A stretch of DNA of 64,000 bases from Sulfopaludibacter sp963835555 (lineage in GTDB: Bacteria; Acidobacteriota; Terriglobia; Bryobacterales; Bryobacteraceae), in contig CAWIGC010000019.1 of NCBI GenBank assembly GCA_963835555.1, positions 1-64,000 on the forward strand, read 5' to 3'. Below, piece by piece: positions 16,611 through 25,886 of the stretch (the stretch's first letter is position 1; each line of letters opens with the position of its first letter). A model generated the notes under the pieces. The model saw only the letters and a program-made list of their open reading frames with translations, was not told where the DNA came from and did no database searches. The position numbers and the translations under genes are program-made.

Positions 16611-17693
16611 TCACAGACTGACGGGCCACACCTGGCGATAGCCCGATTCGCCGAGGCTGGTGGTCACTCGTTGTGCGTCCTGGGCATGGCAGAGGATTAC
16701 GGCGCAGCCTCCGAAGCCGGCTCCGGTAAGGCGCGCGCCTAAAGCGCCGGCGTCGAGGGCGTGGGCTACCAATCGGTCCAGGGCCTGGCAGCTTACGTGG
16801 AGACGGTCGCGGAGGCTGGCGTGGGATTCGCGGAGCAGGCGGCCGAAGCATTCGGCATCGCCGGCCTCCATGGCGGTGACGGCGCGGCGCACGCGCAGGG
16901 CCTCGCTGGTGACGTGGGCGAAGGCGTCGCGCTCTTCGAGCGTGGGCAGGGACTGGGCCATGGCTGGGAGGTCGCCATCCAGAAGGTCGCGGTAGGCGGC
17001 GACTCCGAGGCGTGCGAGGGCGGTGCTGCCGGCCTTGCGGCGGGCGTTGTACTGCTCGCGCACGGCGCCCGATTTTTCGGCCGAGACGCCGCTGTGCGCC
17101 ACCAGAAAGCTCCAGCCGGCGGGGACGGCGATATGGCGGACGGAGAGGGGCTGAAACTCGATCAGGGAGGCGTAGCCCGGGCGGGCGGAGAGGCATGCCG
17201 CATGGTCCATGCCGCCGCCACGGGTGCCGACGAACTGTTCGCCATCGGGCAGCACCTCCATCAATTCCTGGAAGGAAGCTGCGATGCCGTTGGCGCGCAG
17301 CAAGGCCAGGGTACAGGCGACAAGGAGGGCGGAGGAGGAAGAGAGTCCGGCGGCGGGCGGCAGGTCGGATTCGATGGAGGCGTCGAGCCCGGTACCGATG
17401 CCCCAACGGCCGGAGACAACGCGGGCGGCGGCGCGGAGGTAATTCTCCCAATCGCCGGGCGCGACGGGACGCAGGTCTTCCTCCCACGCGAATTCGCGCT
17501 GGCCGTAGCCCGCGCTGGCGGCGTGAATACGGCGGTCGTCGCGGGCGCGAAACTCCACGCGAATGCAGCGCTGGAGCGCCATGGGCAGCACCGCCAACCC
17601 GTGATAATCGATGTGCTCGCCGATGAGGTTCACGCGACCCGGCGCGGTCACTATACCGTGGCGCTCTTGCATTTTCGTTTCGCTCGCGATCAA
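16611..17693 (-). CDS. galK: Galactokinase (GHMP kinase)
   Basis: The protein has 360 residues. TAPGRVNLIGEHIDYHGL near residue 15 is the galactokinase signature. LPPAAGLSSSSALLVAC near residue 112 is the GHMP ATP-binding motif. LTGAGFGGCAVILCH near the C terminus is motif 3. It should phosphorylate galactose at C1 with ATP as the first Leloir step, although GalNAc kinases are close relatives and the neighbourhood does not decide. ATG 17693 and the internal ATG about 21 bp downstream (MQERHGIVT) are both possible. It diverges from the propeller gene at 17703, leaving only about 10 bp between start codons, so one of the starts may be further in. Confidence 0.9.
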   Translation of the reverse strand: MIASETKMQERHGIVTAPGRVNLIGEHIDYHGLAVLPMALQRCIRVEFRARDDRRIHAASAGYGQREFAWEEDLRPVAPGDWENYLRAAARVVSGRWGIGTGLDASIESDLPPAAGLSSSSALLVACTLALLRANGIAASFQELMEVLPDGEQFVGTRGGGMDHAACLSARPGYASLIEFQPLSVRHIAVPAGWSFLVAHSGVSAEKSGAVREQYNARRKAGSTALARLGVAAYRDLLDGDLPAMAQSLPTLEERDAFAHVTSEALRVRRAVTAMEAGDAECFGRLLRESHASLRDRLHVSCQALDRLVAHALDAGALGARLTGAGFGGCAVILCHAQDAQRVTTSLGESGYRQVWPVSL

Positions 17694-17702
17694 CTTACTA
17701 CT

Positions 17703-18686
17703 ATGAACAAAAAGCCCGCCCGGTGCATAGCCGCCCTGGGAGCGCTGTGGATGGCCGGGAGCCTGACCGCCTCCGGCGTTCCATCGCCCGCGCTTCTGGT
17801 TTTAAACAAGGAAGGCAATCTGGCCATTGTGAATCCGGCCACCAAGCAAGTGGTGGGCCGGGTGCGCGTGGGAGACACTCCGCACGAGGCCGTGGCCAGC
17901 GACGACGGCAAACTGGCTTTTGCCAGCAACTATGGCGGGGCGACGCCGGGGAACAGCATCTCGGTGATCGACCTGGCGGCGCAGAAGGAACTGCATCGCG
18001 TGGACCTGGGTGTGCTGCGGCGGCCGCACGGGCTGGCATTTGCCGACGGAAAGCTCTACTTTACCTGCGAGACGAACAAGATTATCGGGCGTTACGACCC
18101 GGCGAGCAATACGGTGGACTGGCTATTGGGCACGGGACAGACCGGCACTCACATGGTGGAACTGAGCAAAGACCGGCGGCAGATCTATGCGGCCAACATC
18201 GGCGGGAACAGCATCAGCATTTTCGATCGCGCGGGGGCGATCGATTGGGAGCAGACGGTGGTGCCGGTGGGCAAAGGGCCGGAAGGTTTCGACATTACTC
18301 CAGACGGTAAGGAGATTTGGGCGGCGCATTCGCGCGACGGCGGAGTTTCCATCGTCAACCTGTTCAGCAAGAGCGTGAGCCACACTTTCAGCGTGCAGAC
18401 CAAACGGTCGAATCGCCTGCGGTTTACTCCCGATGGACGGCTGGTGTTGATTTCGGACCTGGACGCGGGCGAGTTGGTGATTCTGGAGCACGCCACAAGG
18501 AAAGAGCTGAAGCGGATGCCGCTGGGCCGGCAGCCGGCGGGCATCCTGATCACGCCGGACAGCGCGCGGGCGTATGTGGCGGTGACGGGCGATAACAACG
18601 TGGCAGTGATCGACCTGAAGACGCTGGAGGTGGTGGACCGGCTGCAGACGGGCACGGGACCGGACGGCATGGCGTGGGTGCGGTAG
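17703..18686 (+). CDS. Exported YncE-like seven-bladed beta-propeller
   Basis: The protein has 327 residues from ATG 17703. A signal peptide (about residues 1-25) precedes a series of about 40-residue repeats, each with a pattern such as VGDTPHEAVASDDGKLAFAS, ISIFDRAGAI and GKGPEGFDITPDGKEIWAAH. This is the YVTN/YncE beta-propeller layout. Such proteins are periplasmic or surface-bound scaffolds, sometimes quinoprotein-like, with no defined substrate. The much longer open frame that starts at 16761 is an antisense extension through galK and was not used. The TonB-domain gene follows 10 bp downstream on the same strand. Confidence 0.88.
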   Translation: MNKKPARCIAALGALWMAGSLTASGVPSPALLVLNKEGNLAIVNPATKQVVGRVRVGDTPHEAVASDDGKLAFASNYGGATPGNSISVIDLAAQKELHRVDLGVLRRPHGLAFADGKLYFTCETNKIIGRYDPASNTVDWLLGTGQTGTHMVELSKDRRQIYAANIGGNSISIFDRAGAIDWEQTVVPVGKGPEGFDITPDGKEIWAAHSRDGGVSIVNLFSKSVSHTFSVQTKRSNRLRFTPDGRLVLISDLDAGELVILEHATRKELKRMPLGRQPAGILITPDSARAYVAVTGDNNVAVIDLKTLEVVDRLQTGTGPDGMAWVR

Positions 18687-18696
18687 CACTATACTG

Positions 18697-19017
18697 ATGC
18701 ACATGAGGGGACTGCCATTGGAGAGGATTCGCCTGCCTCGCGCGCCGCACGCGCGGACGCTGACCGCGGAAGAGTATCAGGGCGAGTTTCGGATTGCGTA
18801 CGGGGAGCCGGAGTTCCGCGGAGTAGAGGGCACGGTGACGCTGGACGCGGTGGTCGGAAAGGACGGCACGATCCAGACGTTGAGGGTGCGCGCGGGGGAT
18901 TCGCGGCTGGCCGAGGCGGCGCTGGAGACGGTGCGGCACTGGGCGTATCGCCCGCTGTTAGTGAACGGCAGGGCGGTTGAGGTGGCGACGGAGATCGACG
19001 TGCGCTTCGGGTTGTGA
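18697..19017 (+). CDS. TonB C-terminal domain protein
   Basis: The protein has 106 residues. GTVTLDAVVGKDGTIQTLRV, followed by SRLAEAALETVRHWAYRPLL and a final VATEIDVRFGL, is the TonB_C fold (TIGR01352), which contacts TonB boxes. It lacks the usual N-terminal membrane helix and proline-rich spacer, so it is a free-standing domain as often found in Acidobacteria. It begins 10 bp after the propeller gene and overlaps the SDR gene start by 4 bp, so these genes are probably co-transcribed. Confidence 0.82.
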   Translation: MHMRGLPLERIRLPRAPHARTLTAEEYQGEFRIAYGEPEFRGVEGTVTLDAVVGKDGTIQTLRVRAGDSRLAEAALETVRHWAYRPLLVNGRAVEVATEIDVRFGL

Positions 19018-19763
19018 TTCCGCAAGTATTGATCGTGACCGGCGGAGGGCGTGGGATCGGCGCTTGTACTGCGCGCCTGGCGGGGGCGCGTGGATACGCG
19101 GTGTGCGTCAACTATCTGCGGAACGAGGCGGCGGCCGCAGACGTGGTGAGCGGGATTCAGCGGCAGGGCGGCAGGGCCATTGCGGCGCGGGCGGACGTGG
19201 GCGTGGAAGACGAGGTGATCGCGCTGTTTGCCAGGGTGGAACAGGAACTCGGCCGTCCGGCGGCGTTGGTGAACAATGCGGCGCGGCTGGAATTGCAGAT
19301 GCGCGTCGAATCCATGGATAGCGGACGGCTACAGCGCATGTTCGCCACGAATACGATTGGCGCCATGCTGTGCGCGCGCGAGGCGGTGCGGCGGATGTCG
19401 TTGCGGCACGGCGGCGCAGGCGGTAGCATTGTGAACGTCTCGTCGGGGGCGGCGCGCTACGGCTCGCCGGGCGAGTATGTGGACTACGCGGCGACCAAAG
19501 GCGCTCTGGAAACCTTCACGGTGGGGCTGGCGCGGGAAGTGGCCGAAGAGGGGATTCGCGTGAACGGGGTGAGGCCGGGCCACATTTATACGGATTTGCA
19601 TGCCGATGGCGGCGAGCCCAATCGCGTGGACCGGGTAAAGAGTCTGGTGCCGATGCAGCGGGGAGGCCGGCCGGAAGAGGTGGCGGCGGCCATTCTGTGG
19701 CTGCTTTCGCCGGAGGCTTCGTATGTGACCGGCACCTTCATCGATGTGGCGGGAGGGCGATAG
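19014..19763 (+). CDS. Short-chain dehydrogenase/reductase
   Basis: The protein has 249 residues with a GTG start at 19014 overlapping the previous stop (GTGA). The nucleotide-binding motif VTGGGRGIG is near residue 7, NNAA near 86, a catalytic Ser in NVSSGAARYG, and YAATK (catalytic Tyr and Lys) near 160. The C terminus VTGTFIDVAGGR is typical of FabG-like SDRs. It probably reduces or oxidises a carbonyl/alcohol with NAD(P)H, substrate unknown. The methyltransferase gene begins immediately after its stop, suggesting a shared pathway. Confidence 0.9.
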   Translation: MIPQVLIVTGGGRGIGACTARLAGARGYAVCVNYLRNEAAAADVVSGIQRQGGRAIAARADVGVEDEVIALFARVEQELGRPAALVNNAARLELQMRVESMDSGRLQRMFATNTIGAMLCAREAVRRMSLRHGGAGGSIVNVSSGAARYGSPGEYVDYAATKGALETFTVGLAREVAEEGIRVNGVRPGHIYTDLHADGGEPNRVDRVKSLVPMQRGGRPEEVAAAILWLLSPEASYVTGTFIDVAGGR

Positions 19764-20732
19764 ATGGAACTTTGGGAGATGGCCGACCTGTGCACGCCTT
19801 GGTGCCTGCACGTGGCCGCGACGCTGCGGATTGCCGATCATATGGCGGCGGGCAAGGCGGAGATCAGGGCGCTGGCGGAGGCGGCGGGCGCGGACCGCGA
19901 TGCGCTGTACCGGATGATGCAGCACCTGGTGAGCAAGGGCGTATTCGAAGAGCCGGCTCCGGGGCAATTCGCGCTCAACGATATGGCGCGCGGCTTCCTG
20001 GAGGCGCCGAACCGGCTGGGGCTGAGCCTGGATGGCATCGGCGGACGGATGGCCGGCGCGTGGAGCACGCTGCTGGCGGCGGTGCGGACGGGCCGGCCGG
20101 CGTATCACCAAGCGTTTGGACTCCCGTTCTGGGAGGATCTGGATGCGCATCCGGAGGTGGCCGCAAGTTTCGACGCGTTGATGGGGCCGGGGCACGGCAC
20201 GCCGGATCCGGAGATTCTGGTTGATACGGCGGACTGGGCTTCGATCCAAACGGTAGTGGATGTGGGCGGCGGCACCGGGCGGCTGCTGGCGGAAGTACTG
20301 CGCGCGCGACAGGCGGTGCGCGGCATTCTGGTGGACTTGCCGCGGGTGGTGGCGCACTCGGGCGAGGTGTTCGCGGCGGCGGGGGTGGCGGACCGGGCGA
20401 CGGCGCGCGGCCAGAGCTTTTTCGACCCGCTGCCGGGCGGCGGCGACCTTTACGTTCTGAAAAGTGTCATCGGCGATTGGCCCGACCGCGAGGCGACGGC
20501 GATTTTGAAGCGCTGCGCGGAGGCGGCCCGGCCGGGGGGACGCGTGGTGGTATTCACGGGGGAAAAGGGCGGTCCGGAAATGCTGATGCTGGTGCTGGTG
20601 GGCGGCAAAGGGCGGAGCCTGGAAGAGTTCCGGTCGATCGCGAGTGCGGCGGGACTGGAGGTGAGCGCGGTGGGACGGCAGCCCACGGGCCGCGGCATTG
20701 TGGAATGCCGGCCCATTGCGGAGAGCCGGTGA
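19764..20732 (+). CDS. Class I SAM-dependent O-methyltransferase (AdoMet_MTase_2 type)
   Basis: The protein has 322 residues. A helical N-terminal dimerisation/winged-helix domain (LHVAATLRIADHMAAGKAEI, ALYRMMQHLVSKGVFEE) precedes a Rossmann domain with VVDVGGGTGRLLAEVL as SAM motif I. VLKSVIGDWPDREATAILKR corresponds to the catalytic region of acetylserotonin/hydroxyneurosporene-type O-methyltransferases, where a His is usual in the motif (LKxxxHDW). Here that position is Gly, so catalysis may differ. The C terminus is shorter than usual. It follows the SDR gene without a gap. Confidence 0.82.
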   Translation: MELWEMADLCTPWCLHVAATLRIADHMAAGKAEIRALAEAAGADRDALYRMMQHLVSKGVFEEPAPGQFALNDMARGFLEAPNRLGLSLDGIGGRMAGAWSTLLAAVRTGRPAYHQAFGLPFWEDLDAHPEVAASFDALMGPGHGTPDPEILVDTADWASIQTVVDVGGGTGRLLAEVLRARQAVRGILVDLPRVVAHSGEVFAAAGVADRATARGQSFFDPLPGGGDLYVLKSVIGDWPDREATAILKRCAEAARPGGRVVVFTGEKGGPEMLMLVLVGGKGRSLEEFRSIASAAGLEVSAVGRQPTGRGIVECRPIAESR

Positions 20733-20751
20733 GGGTCAGGTGCGTTCGCGG

Positions 20752-22479
20752 TCAGTTGGGGGATGGTTTGGCGGCGTGGTCAATCACGAAAGTCTCGACC
20801 GGCCCTTTGGCACGTTCCAGTTTGAGCCCGAGTTCCGCCAGGTAACTCCGAAACGAGTCCGACTGGTCGCCGTCATATTTTGGTTCCAAGTCGGGCTGAC
20901 GTTGCGTATAGTCGAACGATCCGCGTAACCCGGTTCGATCCAGGACCGGAACATGCAGGATAAAGCCAGACGCGAAGTTCGCCAACTGCGGCATTGTAGT
21001 AGCGAAAATGGCCCACTTGCCGCCGACGTATCCGATGCTGCCGAAGGAACTCCGGTCTGCCGGAGGGTCCGCACCGGCAGTACGGGATTCGGCGGGACGA
21101 AGCCGCAACGTCTTCCCGCCGCGCTCCAAGAGACAGACGTCGCCGGTTTTCGTTTCTCTGTGCAGTTTCAACTGAAAGCGGTCGATCAACAGGGTTTGCA
21201 GCATCGCGCGCAGCCGCTCGTCGTCGATGCCAAAATTGGTGTACCTGAGAGACCGGATGCTCGATTGCAGGGCCTCCGGCGGCTTGGCCTCGATATCATA
21301 GGTATCCTTTACGGTCCACTGGTCCCCGCCCGAGATCTGCCAGATGGACAATCCAAAGGCGGTTGCAATGAGAGTTCTGAGCGAGAACGTGGAGATGACG
21401 ACTCTGCCTCCCGGATAGACCTTAACTCCTACCAGGTGTGGAACGGTGGGATCGACGGGTTTGATACTGGCAACATCGAACGCAGCGGGCGGATCCGGAC
21501 GCGGGGCGTATTGCGGACTGGCTGCGGCGGCCAGGTATGCGAGCGGCGCTGCGAGGCCCAGGATCGCGAGGATGCCCCACCGGGTGACTGCATGCGGGAT
21601 GGCGGCGGAATTCAGGATGCGGCGAATCCGCTTTTCCGGCCGGTCGTGGCGCGCCATTGCGACTCCCAGGGAATCGGCCTGGCCGGAGCTGCGCTGGACG
21701 AATTCCAGGAGGAGTTCGGCGTAGGAGAGGCGATCGCGGGTTGCCGCGACAGCGTCATCGTCACTGACGTGTTCGGCCGTGCGAACGATCTGGCGATCGA
21801 GGAACCAGCTTAAGGGGCCGGCCCAGAGCAGCGCGCGATGGATCGCCGAGAGGAACTGCACGGCCGGATCCCGCCGGCGAATATGCGATTGTTCGTGCGC
21901 GAGTACGGCATCGAGCTTGGCCGATCCCCAGTCGCGCCAATCTGGAGGGAGCAGGATGGCGGGGCGCAGGAGTCCTATGGCGACGGGCGACGCGACGCGA
22001 TCCGACTCGCAAACCTCAATCCCTCCGGCCACGATGCCGGTGGCGCGGCTGCGACGCAGAATGCGCAGACTCAGGGCGAGGCCGCAGAAGAGGCGCAGCA
22101 AAAGGATGAGGGCGACGAGCGCATACAGAAGGGCAGCGAGCCGCATCCGGTTCGAAGGTTTAGCGTTGACGGCTTGCGGCGCCGGAGCGGAGATCGTGTC
22201 CCGCACTGTAGTCCACGGGTGGATGACGACAGGCAGGCGGGCCAGTGACGATGCCACGGCGGGGTACGTCCGGGCCGGCGGAAGCGGGATCGATAGCGGC
22301 ACCTGGGGCAAAGCGGCGGTAAGGAGGGGAAGGAGGAGGGAGCCGGCAAGCAAGACCATCCACGCCGTGAGGCGGGCGCGGGGATTGTTTACGCGCAGAA
22401 GCCACAGCAGCAGCGTGCCGGCAAGGACCAGGATGGACGAACGGACTAGCCATGCGCCCAGGAACTGAATCGCAGTCAT
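20752..22479 (-). CDS. BlaR1-like M56 peptidase fused to TIGR03435 domain
   Basis: The protein has 575 residues. Residues 1-330 form the M56 (BlaR1/MecR1) sensor-peptidase module, with several membrane helices and the zinc motif LAHEQSHIRRRD (HExxH). From about residue 345 a TIGR03435 domain follows (AFDVASIKPVDPTVP, ALQSSIRSLRY, LRAMLQTLLIDRFQLKLHRE, FAS-GFI, DRTGLRGSFDYT), an uncharacterised domain largely restricted to Solibacter-type Acidobacteria. The penicillin-sensing domain of BlaR1 is thus replaced. It is co-expressed with the BlaI-type repressor, with stop and start overlapping at 22476-22479. It probably cleaves that repressor when an extracellular signal is bound, by analogy with BlaR1. 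Confidence 0.9.
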   Translation of the reverse strand: MTAIQFLGAWLVRSSILVLAGTLLLWLLRVNNPRARLTAWMVLLAGSLLLPLLTAALPQVPLSIPLPPARTYPAVASSLARLPVVIHPWTTVRDTISAPAPQAVNAKPSNRMRLAALLYALVALILLLRLFCGLALSLRILRRSRATGIVAGGIEVCESDRVASPVAIGLLRPAILLPPDWRDWGSAKLDAVLAHEQSHIRRRDPAVQFLSAIHRALLWAGPLSWFLDRQIVRTAEHVSDDDAVAATRDRLSYAELLLEFVQRSSGQADSLGVAMARHDRPEKRIRRILNSAAIPHAVTRWGILAILGLAAPLAYLAAAASPQYAPRPDPPAAFDVASIKPVDPTVPHLVGVKVYPGGRVVISTFSLRTLIATAFGLSIWQISGGDQWTVKDTYDIEAKPPEALQSSIRSLRYTNFGIDDERLRAMLQTLLIDRFQLKLHRETKTGDVCLLERGGKTLRLRPAESRTAGADPPADRSSFGSIGYVGGKWAIFATTMPQLANFASGFILHVPVLDRTGLRGSFDYTQRQPDLEPKYDGDQSDSFRSYLAELGLKLERAKGPVETFVIDHAAKPSPN

Positions 22480-22886
22480 GATTTTTTCTCCTTGCGCGAG
22501 GCGATCTCTTCCGCCAGTTGCCGCAGTTCGTTCGGCTTGATCACCTGATTGTCCACCAGGCCCACCAGCAATTCCCGGACGGAGCCTCCGCAGAACCGGT
22601 CGATCAGTTGGCGGGCAGCCTCAATGGTCACGCTACGCTTGGTATCGACGGCTTGATAAAGAAAGGTGCGCCCGCGGATCTGATGGGTGACATAGCCCTT
22701 GTTTTCGAGATTTTTGAGGATGGTCCGGATCGTCGATTCCTTAAAGGCACGCCGGACGGCCATGGCTTGGCGGCACATCTCGGCGGTACAGGCGGGATGG
22801 GTCCAAACGTAGTCCATGAAAACCTGTTCCAGCGGGCTCAGGCTTTTCCGGCGAGTGGTGCTATGCATCGTAGTGCTATTACCCAT
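22476..22886 (-). CDS. BlaI/MecI/CopY-family repressor
   Basis: The protein has 136 residues from ATG 22886; ATG 22868 (MHSTTRRKSL) is the alternative. LSPLEQVFMDYVWTHPACTA opens a winged helix, STIRTILKNLENKGYVTHQI is the recognition region and wing, and RQLIDRFCGGSVRELLVGLV is the dimerisation segment, as in BlaI/MecI. It should repress its own operon, and the dyad at 22871-22893 overlaps the proposed start and -10 region. No Shine-Dalgarno sequence precedes either ATG, so a leaderless or near-leaderless transcript is possible. The longer open frame to 22994 has no family similarity and was rejected. Confidence 0.9.
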   Translation of the reverse strand: MGNSTTMHSTTRRKSLSPLEQVFMDYVWTHPACTAEMCRQAMAVRRAFKESTIRTILKNLENKGYVTHQIRGRTFLYQAVDTKRSVTIEAARQLIDRFCGGSVRELLVGLVDNQVIKPNELRQLAEEIASRKEKKS

Positions 22887-22893
22887 AGCATTA
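22871..22893. promoter_or_regulatory. Candidate BlaI-type operator (inverted repeat)
   Basis: TAGTGCTAT at 22871-22879 and ATAGCATTA at 22885-22893 form an inverted repeat with a 5-bp spacer and 8 of 9 positions matching. It covers the promoter/start region of the repressor gene. BlaI-family proteins bind dyads of this size, so autoregulation is likely. On the minus strand TTGACC lies about 17 bp before TATGGG, a plausible promoter that the dyad would occlude. Confidence 0.55.
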
Positions 22894-23068
22894 AACAAGA
22901 CCGCGGTCAACCGGAGTGAGAATTTGTGCGGGCGCACTGCGGGGAAGTCCCTCTGGTTCGGCGAAGGAAGGCCCCTTCGACCCGGGGAACCCATTCGAGG
23001 CAGTACCCTACAGTCTGAGAGCGGTTACGCCGATTTGCTATCTTGGAAGGTAAAGAACGTTCCCAGGT

Positions 23069-25621
23069 ATGCCATTTCACATTCAGCCGATCAGGGAGTT
23101 TCTAGTTCGACCCGCTTTGCCACCCTCGCTCTCACGCATGACGGAGCTGGCTTACAACATCCTCTGGAGTTGGGAACCGATTGTGCGGGCGCTTTTCCGG
23201 CGGCTCGACCCGGCTTTGTGGCGGGAATGCGGATACAACCCGGTATTGATGCTGGGCCGCGTGCCGCAGGCTACCCTGCAAAAGGCGGGCAACGACGCAC
23301 GCTACCTGGCGCTCTACCGGCAGGCATGCGAAACGTTCGATTCCCGGACGCGCAAGACTTCTTCCCCGGGTGATGGCAAGCTGATCGCCTATTTTTCCGC
23401 GGAGTACGGGCTTACCGAAGCGCTGCCAGTGTACTCCGGCGGTCTGGGGATTCTGTCCGGCGACCATCTGAAATCGTCCAGCGATCAGGACTATCCATTA
23501 ATCGGCCTGGGTCTTCTTTATCAGCAGGGATATTTCCGGCAGCTTCTGAATCCGGACGGATGGCAGCAGGAACGCTACCCGATGAACGATTTTTATACCC
23601 TGCCGCTGGCTCCGGTGAAGGATGCGGAAGGCAAGGATCTGAAGGTCACGGTGCGGCTGCCCACCGGCGATGTGTACATTCAGGTATGGAAGCTGGACGT
23701 GGGGCGTATTACGCTGTACCTGCTGGACACCAATATTCCCGATAACGTATTACCGCAAGACCGCGATATCACGGACTCTCTGTACGGCGGCGATATCGAT
23801 ACGCGCATCCGGCAGGAAATCGTTTTAGGTATCGGCGGCATGCGGGCGCTCAAGGCCATGGGGCTAAGGCCCACGGTGTTTCACATGAACGAGGGACACT
23901 CCGCGTTTCTGTCGCTGGAGCAGGTGCGTCTGTTCATGGGCGATCATCATCTGAGCTTCGAAGAGGCGCTGGTGGCGGGCCGGACCAGCAACGTCTTTAC
24001 TACTCATACTCCGGTGCCGGCGGGGATCGATCTGTTCGATCCGGGGCTGATGTATCACTATTTCTCGGGCTACTGCCACGAAGTGGGCATCGATTTTCAG
24101 CAGTTGATGGCGCTGGGCCGACGGAACTATTACGATCGCGATGAGCGTTTCTCGATGGCGGTGCTGGCGCTGAACACATCGGCCTACCGGAACGGAGTCA
24201 GCCGGCTACACCGGCAAGTGTCGCAGGAAATGTTCCACGACCTGTGGCCGCAATTGCCGGTTTGGGAAGTACCCATCACATCCATCACCAATGGCATTCA
24301 CCTGCCGAGCTGGCTGAATGGGGATCTTTCGGCGCTTTACGATCAATACCTGCAGCCGGACTGGCGCGAACAGTTCAACGATCCCTCTCTTTGGGACCAG
24401 ATCAAAGATATTCCGGACGAAGAGCTGCTGGAAGTACACCGCCGGCGCAAGCGACGCCTGGTAAATTTCGTGCGGGCGCGCCAGACCCTGGCGGCCACGC
24501 GGCGGCAGGCTCCGGCCATGGAAGTGCGCCGCGCCAGCGAAGTACTGGATCCCAACGCCTTCACCATCGGATTCGCCCGGCGGTTCGCCACATACAAACG
24601 AGCCACGCTGCTGTTCCGCGACGTGGAGCGTTTGAAGCGGATTCTTCTGCATAAGGATATGCCGGTGCAGATCGTGATTGCCGGCAAAGCGCATCCGAAG
24701 GATCAGCCCGGCAAGAGCTACATTCGCGAAGTGGTGCAGCTTTCGCGCGATCCGGATTTGTGGAAACACGTGGTCTTTGTGGAAGACTACGATATGAAGG
24801 TAGGGCGGGAGATGGTGCAGGGTGTGGACCTGTGGCTCAACAATCCCCGCCGCGGTGAAGAGGCTTGCGGCACCAGCGGCATGAAAGCCGCGATGAACGG
24901 CGTTCCGAATCTGAGTATTCTGGACGGATGGTTCGACGAGGCATACGAATCTTCCGGCGGGTGGGCCATCGGGGAACGCGAGGCATACTCGGAAGATCAG
25001 GACGACCTGCACGCCTCGGCTATTTACTATCTGCTGGAAAACGAAATCGTTCCTATGTTCTACGAGCGCCGCGAACAGACGCCGCGCGAGTGGATGAAGC
25101 GCGTCAAGCAGTCGCTGAGCTACATCACCCCGCATTTCGACTGCCGGCGGATGGTCCGCGAGTACATGACGGAACTATACGAACCGGCTCACGAGCAGCA
25201 CATGCGGGCACAGGATAACGATTACGCGATGGTTCGCGACAAAGCCCGCTGGAACTCACGCATCCGCGAGGTATGGGACCGGATTCGCTTTGTGGAATCG
25301 GGCTCGGGTCCGGAGGCATCGGTGGTGAGCGGCAAACCGGTGGCGGTACGGGCGGCCATCGACCTGGCCGGCCTTACGCCTCACGATGTGCGCGTGGAGG
25401 TAGTGATCGGGAGTATCGATAATAACGGCCACCTGGAAAATACCGAAGTGATGGTACTGCCTCCGGTGGAACAAAGGGATCAGGTGGCGGTGTTCGGAAG
25501 GGATATCGTACCGGAGCGGACGGGACGGCTGGGTTATGCCCTGCGCGTCAGTCCGAACCATTTTGACGATCCCCTGACGCGGCCCTGTACCAGCCTCTTG
25601 AAGTGGAGTTCGGTGGGGTAG
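23069..25621 (+). CDS. glgP: Alpha-glucan (glycogen) phosphorylase, GT35
   Basis: The protein has 850 residues, the length of the short bacterial phosphorylase branch (TIGR02094). IAYFSAEYGLTEALPVYSGG and LGILSGDHLKSSSDQ form the N-terminal region, VFHMNEGHSAFLSLEQVRLF lies before the active site, and EACGTSGMKAAMNGVPNLSI carries the lysine that binds pyridoxal phosphate. It releases glucose-1-phosphate from glycogen or maltodextrin. A C-terminal extension of about 120 residues after the catalytic domain (from SGPEASVVSGKPVAVRAAID) resembles an added beta-domain found in related enzymes. The gene stands alone, divergent from the BlaI operon. Confidence 0.93.
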   Translation: MPFHIQPIREFLVRPALPPSLSRMTELAYNILWSWEPIVRALFRRLDPALWRECGYNPVLMLGRVPQATLQKAGNDARYLALYRQACETFDSRTRKTSSPGDGKLIAYFSAEYGLTEALPVYSGGLGILSGDHLKSSSDQDYPLIGLGLLYQQGYFRQLLNPDGWQQERYPMNDFYTLPLAPVKDAEGKDLKVTVRLPTGDVYIQVWKLDVGRITLYLLDTNIPDNVLPQDRDITDSLYGGDIDTRIRQEIVLGIGGMRALKAMGLRPTVFHMNEGHSAFLSLEQVRLFMGDHHLSFEEALVAGRTSNVFTTHTPVPAGIDLFDPGLMYHYFSGYCHEVGIDFQQLMALGRRNYYDRDERFSMAVLALNTSAYRNGVSRLHRQVSQEMFHDLWPQLPVWEVPITSITNGIHLPSWLNGDLSALYDQYLQPDWREQFNDPSLWDQIKDIPDEELLEVHRRRKRRLVNFVRARQTLAATRRQAPAMEVRRASEVLDPNAFTIGFARRFATYKRATLLFRDVERLKRILLHKDMPVQIVIAGKAHPKDQPGKSYIREVVQLSRDPDLWKHVVFVEDYDMKVGREMVQGVDLWLNNPRRGEEACGTSGMKAAMNGVPNLSILDGWFDEAYESSGGWAIGEREAYSEDQDDLHASAIYYLLENEIVPMFYERREQTPREWMKRVKQSLSYITPHFDCRRMVREYMTELYEPAHEQHMRAQDNDYAMVRDKARWNSRIREVWDRIRFVESGSGPEASVVSGKPVAVRAAIDLAGLTPHDVRVEVVIGSIDNNGHLENTEVMVLPPVEQRDQVAVFGRDIVPERTGRLGYALRVSPNHFDDPLTRPCTSLLKWSSVG

Positions 25622-25886
25622 CCTAAAGATGGGCGTGCAAACGGTACCGATTCCGTGGTACATAGGTATTTGGGCAGAGGCGGGTAATCGGACTCGTCTT
25701 GGCCAGGCGCCCCGGCGTTCTCGCGGAATCCTTCCGGTAACCCCACGCAATCAGCCGTGCCCCTCGACTAGCGCGCGCGGCTCAGGTGGGGTGAATTGGG
25801 CAGTGCCGTACCCCGGCGCATCAAGTTTTGTTCGTAGTTGATTGTTCGAGACGTTCTTTCCTGCTAGTTACGGAGCAACCTTCCCC

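Noticed and set aside
16761..18686. 641-residue plus-strand open frame across galK and the propeller gene
   Set aside because: Only the part from ATG 17703 has a signal peptide and propeller repeats. The first half is antisense to galactokinase.
25622..25841. Short frame with an AEAGNRTR-like peptide, reminiscent of artefact frames over tRNA genes
   Set aside because: No acceptor stem, anticodon arm or T loop could be built on either strand, so there is no tRNA here.
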